A stretch of 64,000 bases of DNA from Tetracentron sinense (taxonomy: Eukaryota > Streptophyta > Magnoliopsida > Trochodendrales > Trochodendraceae), in contig CM026574.1 in NCBI GenBank assembly GCA_015143295.1, forward strand, positions 10,046,938 through 10,110,937. The letters run 5' to 3'. The position numbers were made by a program, and so were the translations under genes. The notes beneath the pieces were generated by a model. That model was not told the DNA's origin. It did no database searches and saw only the letters and a program-made list of their open reading frames with translations. This document shows positions 1 through 12,400 of this stretch, one piece after another. Within the stretch, counting starts at the first letter, position 1. Each line of letters begins with the position of its first letter.

Positions 1-344
1 ATGGACTGACTGACCCATTTATCAATCCGGCATAGCCGACCCGGACCGCTGACACCCGAAGATGAAGAAGAAAATGGCAATTACTCATTATCCGTTTTAA
101 ACGGATGTAATTTGAAATATCATCACAGGAACGGGTGGGAAAGAGCTCTCCTGTACGGCCCTATGGAGAGAGGGAAAGGGGAATATATGCCCTAACCTCC
201 TATTTCTCCCTCCTCCTCTTCCCGCTTCTCGTAAACTCTGCAATTACAGCATTTTAGGGTTTTAAAATAAAACCTCTCATCTAGGGTTTTCAGAGAGTCG
301 GTTTTGAATAAGAACCCTAATTTCTCGTTGTTCTCAAATCGAAG
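1..344 (+). promoter_or_regulatory. 5' flank and 5' UTR of the CBSCBSPB gene
   Basis: No upstream gene is visible. The stretch ends with several telo-box-like AAACCCTAA/TTAGGGTTT variants (around 252-260, 282-290 and 312-319), which are common in the 5' UTRs of plant housekeeping genes. A weak TATA-like string (aatatatg) lies near 182-189. The transcription start is inferred to be near 190-250, not seen directly. Confidence 0.45.
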
Positions 345-484
345 ATGAGCAGCCAAACTGCTCCTCCTCCTAGGAGAAACAATCTGAATCCAAGACGCGG
401 TCCGTCCACGGCGAAGAAATCGGTTCCAACTGAGAACGGAAGCAGTAATGGAAATCATGCGAAACCCTCGTCTCCTCGCCAATC
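345..484 (+). CDS. CBSCBSPB: CBSCBSPB exon 1
   Basis: Residues 1-46 plus two bases of codon 47. It encodes the disordered Ser/Pro/Arg-rich N-terminus. The donor is gtaaat at 485. Confidence 0.9.
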
Positions 485-3400
485 GTAAATTCGATCCTCC
501 AATCTTTGTTTCTGTTTAATTCGTATTTTCTTTGTTTGATTGCTGTTTTTTGATCATTTGTATTATTTGGAAATTTCAGGTCTGTTGGTGGGGAGAGGAC
601 GGTGAAGAAGCTGCGATTGTCGAAGGCGCTTACTATTCCTGAGGGGACAACTGTATCTGAAGCCTGTCGGAGGATGGCAGCTCGCCGTGTCGATGCTGTT
701 CTGCTAACTGATGCGAACGCTTTGCTTTCTGGAATTGTTACGGACAAGGTTTGTAGGAAATGCTTGAATTTGACTTTATTTGTTTTCTGATTTTCTAATT
801 GTATGTTTCTTGTGTTCAGGACATTGCAACTCGAGTTATAGCAGAGGGGTTGAGGCCAGAGCAGACAATAGTATCGAAAATCATGACGAGGAATCCGGTG
901 TTTGTCACCGCCGATTCATTAGCCATTGAGGCTCTTCAGAAGATGGTTCAGGGTTAGTTTTATATGCTTATATTTTGGTTTCATTTTAATTAGTTTTTAC
1001 GAGTTGATTCAATATGGTTATATGTTACAAACAATCAGTGCATGAAGACAGCTTATTACATGCACTTACAAATGAAAGATAATATGTTGGGTTATTTCTT
1101 TGCCTGGTTTTGCTGAATTGGAAAGGGCTTTATGCCATATGTAAGGTCCGGCAACAGAAAAAGAAAGAGAATCGCAATAGACAACCTAAAAGATGGAGAA
1201 ACAATGACAATGTTAGCAATAGAAGTTAACATCAAGGAGGATTTCACATAACATATTTAGATGAAGTGTATAATTTTTCTTCTATAATTCTCATTCTAAA
1301 TGAGGAAGGGCTCATGGAGCTTAAGGATATTAGACCTATGTGCTTGTTGATGTTGGGAAGCTCATTCACTATATATGCAGTATATTGTCCAAAGATACTC
1401 TTCTCAAATGTTACAGATCCATTATAGCTCCTTCCCAAATGGCATTCATTAGAGGAAGACAAATAGGTGATTTACATGCTACCACTGAGTTGATACACCC
1501 TAGATTCTGAAGTGGTAGTTGGGGTATCCTATGCGAGGTGGGTGTTAGCAAAGCATATAGTCATTTTTTTGCCATGATGCTAGATGGCTGTAATGAGACT
1601 CGATTCAGAGAAGAGGATGGATTTTAGTGCGTCTCATCAGCTTCCTTCTTATTTACTCTCTTGCATGTGCTTTTGGTTTTACCAAGGGCTTGTGACAAAG
1701 ATGATTTCCACTCTGTGATCATAGTGAAGAAATTTACACAAAAGGTAATTAGGAAGCTTGTTGATCGAAGGTTTTAAAGTCGGTTAACTGTCCCATCTTT
1801 GCCCATTTGTCCATTTGTGGGTAGTACCCTTATCCTCTACAAGGCATCATGAGATAGTTCAGCATCCACAATTTAGCCTTTGATGATTTGAAGCGATCTA
1901 TAGATAAGTCTTGGTCCTTCATAGAGGTGAGGTCAAAGTGAGAAGGTTTTTTTGAAATTGCGGAGTTGACGAGCGAATTTGGAAATGGGATGAAATGAAC
2001 ATACACTTTCATTCTACCTTGTGGTACCTTTAAGAGTGAATCAATGATTTAAAGATACTTGGGATTGGTGGTTTGAGTGCTTTAACAAGAAGCTTAGAAC
2101 AATCTTATATTTCTGCCCTTCCCCTTGTAGAGCCTTCAACTTGTACCACTTCACTTTTCACTGGAGCTGGCTGTGGTCTTCGTTGAACGTGTTCAAATCA
2201 TCTCAGACTCTCCCTTAATTGATCACCTATTGGAGACACTCCCAACTTTTCTTAGATGCCCTCATTTATGATTTTATCTTTAAAAAAAATTATAGTGTAA
2301 TTAATATGTCGCCTAGGCAACCCCTAGCCACCGCCTCGCCTAGCTAGGATCCCTATCATCTCGATCGTGATTAAGGCGGCCACACAATAAATCTTATATT
2401 ATTAAATAAGAACAAGTTAATTTTGGTTGCCGCCGCTATTTGTCATCATTCTTGAGGAGCAATTTTCTATTCCTTGGGTATGAAAAATGGGAAATGTCGT
2501 TTTGATGCGTTTTGGAGCGGAACGATTTCAACAAAAGTTATGCTTTTGGAACAGAATTTTGGGAAAAAAATTATTTAAAAAGAATTAATTATTAGAAGCA
2601 GAAATTCCCTAATTTCCAAGTCACATCACCACCCGCACCCAACCCTACCCCACCATTACCTCCACCACCCACCCTACCACCACGCCACCTCCATCTCCAT
2701 CTCTACCACCACCACCACCACCACCAGCCCCATTGCCACCGCCCCCCCCGTCTTGCACCACAATATCCACTCCCATCCCACCCCCACTACCACAGCCACA
2801 ACCTTCACCACTACCACCTCCCACCACCACCACCCCATCCTACCCCCATTGCTATCGCCCCGCCACAACCTACACCACTACTACGGACTACCTCCTCACA
2901 ACACACATTGCCCCCCGCCTTCCACCCCCACCATCCTCATTGCGACCAACGCCAATACCCACCTCCACCACAACCCTCCACCTCCATCACAACCACTTGC
3001 ACCCCTCACTATCTCCACTACTGTTACAAATTTCCCGAGAAATACCCAATTTCTCCTGAGAAAACCTGAGAAAAACATCTAAAGTTTAAAACTCCGTTTT
3101 TATTGCGATATTTTAAAAATATCGTGAAAAATATAATTTTCTCTTTTTATTCCGTATATATCGCAAGATTTAGTCGAGATTTTAAAAATATCATGAGAAA
3201 TACACATTGTTGTTGGTTTTATAAATTTATAACTTAGTGATATTTATTACAATTTTATGTAATTTTAATATATATCTTTAATCATTGCCGAGATTTAGGC
3301 GAGAAATACCCGAAAAAAATTCAGATTTAAAAATCTTTTGAGAAAAACTTCGTCCGATATAAACTCGAGAACGAGATTTGTAACACCACCACCACCTTCA

Positions 3401-6400
3401 CCTTCACCCTTATCGCCATCACCGCTACCTCCATCACCACCACCAATCATCATTCTCATGCACGGCCCTCACCCCCATAATCACTAATCTATAATGATCA
3501 TGATTTTTTCTCATCTAAATGAAGTTTTACTGTTTCTGTTATTCAAAATGGATTACGTCTAAATGTTTCAAATCAAGCTCTGCACATAATTTATTAGGAG
3601 AAATTAGGAATTTGGGATTTGTTTCTTTCCTAGATTAGAGAATTGCCAAAATTGATTTCAAATGAGCCCTAAGCAACGCCTAGGGAATCCCCTATTGCTT
3701 TGGTGTCCACTTGATGCTTTGAGTACATTTTTTTCCCACTCATCTATCTCAACCTCCTCATTCCGGTTGCACTAATTCTATTAATATTGTGCTTCTTGGC
3801 AGCCTAACATTGTGCTTTATAAGGAAAAGTTGGTTTTATTGATCTTAATTTTTTTTTCCTTTAGTTTAATGATTTGATTGGAATGTGTCGGTCGCATAGT
3901 ACTTCCCCACATAAGCCATCTTTCTCTAATTTGATAGGCAGCATCATTTCTAATCTCTCCATCATTAGCCAAGATATTAGAACTGGTCACTTTCTTGGTC
4001 ATTCATCTTAACTATAGTCTTCATTTAAATTCTTACTAAAGTTACATTCCATATTTTGTCTTGGTAGGACTTATTTTAAAATCTCAAAATTGCAATGTAT
4101 CTCTCCACAATTCTAGTTTTGTATTTATCCCCTCTTTAGTTTCATTGACTAATACTACATTTTTAACTATGAATAACATATACCAAGGAACCTCCTTTTG
4201 AATATGATCCATCAATTCATCCATAACCTATGTATAAAAGATACAAACTCATAATTGACCCCTAATGTAATCCTATTGTCTTCATTTATCTCACCACCAG
4301 TTGTTCTCACGGTAGTTACGTCTTACATGTCCTTAGTGATATCAATATATTGTTTAGGAACTCCTTTGTTCTCCATCACTCTTTAAATTACTTCTCTAGG
4401 GACTTTATCATGTGCTTTTTCCAAGTCAACAAGTATCGTTTTAAGATCTCTTATATTTGCCCTAAAGTTCTCCATCAATTGTCTAAGTAAGAAAATGGCT
4501 TTAATCATTGACTTTCTCATCATGAATCCAAATTGATTTTCTTAAACTTTAGTTACTTGTCTTAATTTGTTCTCTCACTCTCTCCAAGAATTTCATAGTA
4601 TGACACATAAGTTATATTCCGTGATAGTTTGTACTACTTTTGACATCTCTGTTATAGATACCGCAATACTTCTCTTCCATGCTTTTGGCATTCTCCTAAT
4701 TTTCAAAATATTATCTATTTATTTTGTAAGCCAAGATATACCAGTTTCTCCTAATTTGAATATCATTTGGTTCTAAGGCATTATCCTATTTTCATCATGG
4801 TAAGAACATCTATCTCTTATGTTACCCTAATTCTGCGAATATAACAATTTTCTAGTCTCCACTCAGTTAGCGCTGCCGCCCAGTCTAAGGTCCTGCATGC
4901 AATCTTTAAATATTAGCTTTTGAAATTATCTTCTCCATCTCTCCTTAATCTCTTCATCAGTACTCCCTGATCACCACCTTTAATGCATCTGACATGATAT
5001 TGCTTTCTATGTTTTCTCCTCCAAAATCTTGCAAGTTTATATACGTTTTTCTCACCCTCTGTAATCCATTGTTTATTCTATAATCATCATATTGCCAAGC
5101 TATATTCCATATTTGTTTATCATTTTATTAACGATAAAAAACTTTGTTTCTATACTAATAAGCCTAAACCTGTATTTGGATGTAAGAAAATAATTGTTAT
5201 TTTACGTTTTTTACTATTCTTTTCATTCGATTACAGTTTTTTAATTCTCATGTATTTCTATTGGTAGTTGTGTTGCATTGCACTTATTTTTACTGGGAGC
5301 TTAAAGAATTAATAGTTAATATATCTTCTAGAGGTCAAGGACATGCAAGTATGCAATACTTATATCCAGAAAGCTTAAGCAGAACCAACAATAGATAACA
5401 AGAAATTGAGATTCCAAATCACCTGCAACATGCATAGGCAGAACCCTCAAGTGGTTGCAGAATGGTCATGGACAGAGGAAGCATGCAGCACGTGAAGTTG
5501 TTGTTTAAGTCTGACATGATCAGACCTTAGGGTTATAAGGACATTAGGAGACCCACTTGAAATGAAAAATCTCCAAAACATATCCTGAAGTTGTTGATTG
5601 ATACCATGTTGTTGCCTTGTCGGAAGCATGCACAAGGAATTGGCTGGACACATTTTCGCGGCATCAGCTGAAGTAGCATAAATAAAACCCTTGGGCTTTA
5701 CTGAGATTTTGTTCCAAGCCTTGCCTCAACTCAACTCATTTACTGACTTCTCGATATTTATATTATTCTTTTAAAGGCATGTATAGAAACCTTGCTTGGT
5801 AATTCATCAAAGTTCTTGTATGCATACGTTTGAGCTGATATCACTCTACGGTGGGTTTTGATTGTCCCTAGCTAAAATGTGGCTGCATGCGCACAGCCAA
5901 GTTCTATTATTTCACTGATTAAAATTGTTGAAAGTTTTGACTAGTAATGATGGGCCACAAATCATTGTTGCTGTCGGTTTTGGACTTTGTTTTAACATCT
6001 TTCTGATGGGAACTTATTTCCACCATGCTTTTCTCATTGCTTAAGAGTCACTATTGTTATTTTACCCTAGTTGATTGAGACCCTGTTTAATCCCATTTGT
6101 AGTACTATATGTTCTTCCCTGCTCCAATCAGTCAAATGTTTATCGAACAACACTTTAAACTGACCTTGTATTTCTATGTTCTTCGTGTTCCTTTTTTTTT
6201 CCTGCAGGGAAATTTAGGCATTTACCTGTTGTAGAAAATGGTGAAGTTATTGCATTGTTGGATATAACAAAGTGCCTCTATGATGCTATATCTAGAATGG
6301 AGAAGGCTGCAGAGCAGGGTAGTGCCATTGCAGCTGCTGTGGAAGGGGTGGAACGTCAGTGGGGAAGCAATTTTTCTGGTTAGTTTTTGATTTCCCTGAT

Positions 6401-9400
6401 AGACTGGTAGCCTAAAGAACCGTGTCGCGTTAATGGGTGGGAGTGGGGGGGAAATCGGGTTGCTGCATTTGTGTGAATTTTGTCTGCAAAACATGGGTGC
6501 ATGTGATGTTTTGACAATGCGATACCAATTGGGATACCTGATACCATAGTTGTTAAGGCGACCCGGCGACTTAAGTTGACAGATCCTATAGACGCCTGAG
6601 GCACCCGAGGCGTCGCCTGATGAACTTTTTGTTGCAGAAATTCTCCCTAATATGAGATATATATATATATATATATATGATGCATTTTCTTTTATAAGAG
6701 GTCCTACATTCATATAAATTACACCATTATCAAGATGTACTTTGATAGAATCATCATTAGAGATAGTTCTAAGAATAATAAAATGGTATCTCAAGTGTTG
6801 GAAAAAATTGGAATAAAATTAAGTCTACATGACTGCTAAAAGAGGGGAGAGAGAGATTGTGAGGGACAAAAAATAGACAGCCCAATAGGAAAAAGAAAGA
6901 GGAAGGAGAGGGGAGAAGAGGGAGAATATAAGACTGAATAAAAAGTAGAAAAATAGTCTGACAGTCAAATGTGACACTAAACATGGGAGAAAGAAGAGGG
7001 GGATGACAGGGAGATGTTGTAACTCTTACTCTCATTTATTTCTTTTTCTCGATTATATTCAAGATAAGTAATAAAAATCATATTGATAAAACTAAATATA
7101 TAACTATAGGACTTGCATTTATTTAAATTATAAAACCCCTTTAAATATAAGTTTTTGAGAGTTTTGGGGGTCCTAGAAGGAATTTAAGGCATTTAAAGGC
7201 TCTTAATTTGTTATTGGATCGCCTGAGCTAGCTGTAATTTAACAACCATGAAAAAAATAAATAAATTAGGACTATATGGTCCACCCATAACTAGAGGGAG
7301 AGAGACCAATTGGTCCACTCATTGAGAGAGAACAAGTTAATATGAGAGAAACATACTTGACACCGTACGTCTCTTCTTTCTTCTATCTGCAAACTTTTTT
7401 GGTTGGATATACAAATCTTAACATATTATATTGTAAAAGACATGAGAAGTATATAAAATAACACATATTTTTTTTTACCGAACAATCATATTCAAATAAA
7501 ATAAATTTTTATATCCTTAAACAATAATATATATATATATATATATATTAGATTTTTAATAATGACCGCCTGAGCCCAGCAGAGCGCCTGGTCGCCTAGG
7601 CGACCAATCGCCGAAGGCACTTGAGGCGACACCTTTAACAACTATGCCTGAGACTTATGGAACTTTACACAAACTCATATGGTAGTGACAACATGAACTT
7701 ATAAGGCATAATCCTCTCTTGGTCTCCCTTCCCTTGTGGTAGAAGGCGATTCTAAAAATTCTATTCGATGGTCTGTTGGTCGTGAGCGCGGTCCGTGGAG
7801 ATTTGCGTTGGCCACTTGGCCATTAGACTGATTTGTGTTTTGGTGACACAAAGGGACATCTCATTCTCTGGGGTCCCTTGATCGGCAAATAATTTAGCTG
7901 ATTCTTCAGCAAAAGGTGTTTTGAAAAAATGATCTTGTTAGTGAAATTTTTTCATTGTAATTTTGGTTTGCTGTTTTGCGTTATTTGATTTGCCCATGTG
8001 GTGGTCCATGCCCTGGCGGTAATCGTTTCTTTTCTTATTATATCTGTAATCCTCCTTTGTCTCTTGAATAAAACTTTGTTATCAAAAGGACATTGATATG
8101 AATTGTTAGACACAGTAAATCCAACAAACCCGATATGTCTAAAATATGCACACAGATTTTCTTATATTGTGAGGCATGTATTTAAAATGATATTCTTCAT
8201 ATGAGTATACTACAGGAGGATTATATTTAGATGGGCTGAAATGCATGAGACTATGAGTCATGCAAGTACTCAAATCTTAGCGGCAACCAATATATGTCAT
8301 TAGTTATGATTATCCATAGCTTGGAGATGATGAAGTTATGATTTATCCAAATGAGAGTGTCTACATTTTTGTGACAAGCCTTTCAAAAACTTGGACGTCG
8401 GCTGCATCAGCTAGACCAATGTTTTAAAATTCGGTGTCGGACTGTCGGTGTAAACTTTAGTCACTAGGGAATTGGAAATGTTTCGAGGAAGTTTAAGGAA
8501 GTCCAAGGAAACACTGCAAAATTAAGGAAATACATGAAATATTAAGGAAACTTGGAAACAGTGAAAATCTAAAAGCTTTAGGGAATGAATAATTACGTAT
8601 AGATATACACAACAATAATTCATTACATAACAAATTAGATCCATATATAGTATCAAGTATAAAAATCATGCGTAGTAGTACAAATTGTCCGAAACTATAA
8701 AACCAAATGTCAAATGTGCACATAAATGCGTGTTTGATATGATATTACACTTATAAAAAGATGTATATCACAAGATAACACATAGAAACTATCAAATCAC
8801 GAATCGTACTCTTAACTACATAGAGCTTTGATGTGGCTCGAAGTCAACATCTGTCTTTCGACAACTTTGATCTTTGATGTGGCTCGAAGATTACAATTAG
8901 TATTTTCTTAACAAAAACAAATGAAATCAGTCGACTTTGGTTCATATCAACTGAAGTCATGTAATTTATATAAAGGTTTTGTAATATTTCAGTTGATATT
9001 ACTGAAGCTACTGAAATATTCAACCAAAACATTGTACATTTATACTTCAAGTTCAAATAGATATTGTTCCTCAATAATGAAGTCAAAACATTTCCACCAA
9101 AGTTTACCAAAATATATCGATTTTGTAAACCACATAGGTAAGTTTCATGCCGGTGCCCATGGAAAGGAAGGGTTTCGTAGGAGATAATAGAAAATGTGTT
9201 GGAAAATACTATAATTTTGATGTCGTAAGTAAATGTCGTGTTGGTACTCAATGAAACGGAAGTGTTTCGTAGGAAATATTATGAAATGTGTTGATATTTT
9301 AAACCTTGAGCTTGACTTGGTTGAATTTCGGGTAGACTTAACATTTATTCTCTGTACCCAGTTGTCTCAAATGAATCAGACCCAACTCACTGAATCAAGT

Positions 9401-12400
9401 TCGTTAGTTTTAATTCTTTGTTTGCATTTATTGATTTTAAGAGAGCAATTTTAGAATTTGACTATCCAGACTCTAAATGGCAATCCTTAAGCATTATATG
9501 TGACACATGGCAGGCATGCACAAGAACAAGACCTAATTTAAGTGGGTCTCACTTAAGATATCCCTATGGGTCAAAAATTCTTTTGGAAAGCGATAAAAAT
9601 TATAGTTAGACTCCATAAAAAGGTCAATAGATGAGATGGTGAAAATCTGTACAATCATATTATTTTTTTGGTATGGTTGCACTCAAGCCAAGCTGCTTGT
9701 AGGCTCGACGCAGTCGAATCGTTCAAGCCAAGCTTAAGCTTGCATTTCAGGCTAGAAGGAATCAAGCCATACTTTTTTTTGATCGGCAAATAATAGATGA
9801 GAAGCTAATTACAATGGCCTCCATAGGGGGACGGGGAAGGTATCGAGTAGTAGCTTCCGAGGACTTGCGAAGCAAAAGGAAAAAATAATACTACTTGGTG
9901 CACAACTCTATATATAAATAAAACAAGAGGCATACCAAAGACAAATCTGCAATCCCAAAGAAGAGGGGACAATGGATATTAGACCACTCCCGCAAGAATA
10001 TCCCCTGCATCTGCGGCTATACGACAAATGGAGCACCAAACTAGGATCATATGCCTTGTACGCCCACATATTCTGTAACGACCTGAAATTTTAATATAAT
10101 AAAATTATGTGTTTATGGGTCCTTAATAGAGGTTAATTAGTTAATTATTTGTTAAATTAATAAAAAGTGAACTCTGCTCGGGATTGAAGTGCACCGAGGA
10201 AATCTCAGTATCTTTTGGCGAAAATCACACACAGTGTGTCGGTCGACTGCTGGGACACACCCCTACCATATCGGTTCCGTCAGGTATCATTTCGCGGGAC
10301 CGCGGGACCATTATGTGTGATAAAATTGAGAAAAATGGGAAAATTACATATTTCCAGAAATTAAGTGGGACCCAATATCTGTTGGAGATCCTAATAGAAA
10401 TCCGTGCGGTTGGCACTAATGTGTGTCGGTTGGCCGTGGGGACTAATGCCTGTCGTCTCGGCAGTTAGTTATCTCAAACGAAGAAGTGACAGCGTGTTTT
10501 GTGTCCGAAATCAGAAAATTAGTGGGTTTTGCAATTTTCTTCCGGACTAAAGTGTAGCTGTCAGAACTCAGTATTTTTCCCCGAAATTTTTACAGTAGGT
10601 GTCGGACTGCTCCAAGTTCGGTCACCTAAAGTTTCGTCAAAATCGGATGTCATTAAGTAGGATTCCGGAGGCCGTATATGCGAGAAAATACGGAATTAGA
10701 GTCAAATGGTCAACCCGTTGACTTGGTCAACGGGGACCATTAATGGTGGTCATGTGCATGGCACATGACCCTTGCATTATAAATAGGGGGCAGCCCCTTT
10801 TAATCTCACGGTTTTGCAACAGTGGGAGATTTCTGCCACAACAGATTTTAGAGAGAGAAAGTGAGGAGAGAGAAAGGAAGAGAGAGAAAGAGGAGAGGGA
10901 AAGAAGAGAGAAGTGGGTCCTTGAGGTTTTTCGACGTCCACAACGCGTTGGCGGCGTCCGATTTTCTTTCCGGCGTCTCGTTTTGCGTGTAGAGAGAGAG
11001 AAAAGGTAGAGAGAGAAAGTGGTGAGAGAAAGTTGCATGCGCTCTACCCTGGGGTTGATCGTCGTTGGGAACGCGTTGGTGACATCCGTTTTTGCCTACG
11101 AGGCCTCGAAACGCGTGAAACAGTAAAACCCCTATCTTTTCTTCTCATTTTTCCGCTTATTTTGCTATATTATTTCATGTGATGTATATGCATGTCTTTT
11201 GACGTGAATGAAAAAGGGTCGAAGACCCCTATGTGATGTTGTGATTTTATGTGGTCCCTCGGGGAGCCCAGATCGGGTCCCGGGTAAATTGTATCGCCAC
11301 TCTAGGGTGACGAAAAATTGTTTTGCATGTCTTGTAAAGCTATGGAGACATCCATTAGCTTGAAAACGTTCTCTAACGGGACGGTGTGTTACTGGAGTTA
11401 GTTCACGGGCGCGAGGCCCAAGTATTTCAGTTAATCAAGTGAGGCTTGGGTTAACTGGGGTTAACCTGTGGTTAGAAAATCTAACCAGGGTTAAGTATAG
11501 TTCGTGGTTCCTCTTTGACTAGGTCAGGAGAGACGATGATAGTAAGGCCCGGGGTTCCTCCGTGACTGATAGTCGGGAGATGTCGGTCTGTTTGTCTAGG
11601 TCGTCCGTGGTGCCTCTTGGACTAGGTCAGGAGTGACGGTGTCCTGCATGGCCCGTGGTTCCTCTGTGACTGGTAGTCAGGAGATGTCGGAGTCCTAGAG
11701 AGTTTAAAGTGGCTAAATATCAGATAGTGTATAGTTCGGGGTTCCTCTCTGGGTGGGTTAGAAGATGTCAGCACCGTGTCTATCGGGGTCCTTTCTTGGT
11801 GGAACGTCAGGAGATGTCAGCATTCGTATAGATGTCGGGGTTCCTCCGTAGACTAGCCAGAAGATGACGGTAGGCAGGTTGGTCGTGGTTCCTTTATAAC
11901 TGATACCCAGGGCGATGGCGGCGAATACACGGTAGATGTGGCCAGTCAATTGAATGGAAAAATGTTCTTATTGGGTGAATGCCCATGTTGTGTGTGTAAG
12001 CTTCAGATACGAAGTGGTCTGAGTTGGTATACTCAGGGTTAGTGTATTTGTCTGAGTTGGTGGACTCATGGTTCGGTATGGAATCATCGGATTCCAGGTG
12101 AAGGTTTGGTCATGTTCAGGTGAAAGCCGGAACAACGTGTGTGAGTCTAAATAACTCAATGTATTATGGTTATGATTTAGAGACTTTAAGCTAAACATTT
12201 GTGGGTTGTGGCCAATTAATAGAGTCTTAGGACTCGAAATGAAACATGATTGATGATCGAAACGATAATTTGGTAATATAATACATTCATAACTGAACCT
12301 CATAATTAGAAAGTAATGTGAGGTCGGGAACCTCTGTTAGGGTGACGTAACCCTAAGTGACCTTGGGTCACAATTTATTATATACTGTTCTATTTTACTG

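Noticed and set aside
2645-3082. Several overlapping Gly-, Pro/Thr- and His-rich reading frames on both strands
   Set aside because: They come from CCACCA low-complexity DNA of a repeat that recurs at 20640-20805. No start context or domain supports them.
6769-7035. 88-aa minus-strand frame with a similar 98-aa frame at 16874-17170
   Set aside because: They lie in homologous, non-coding parts of hAT-like copies A and B. The similarity reflects the shared purine-rich DNA, not protein selection.
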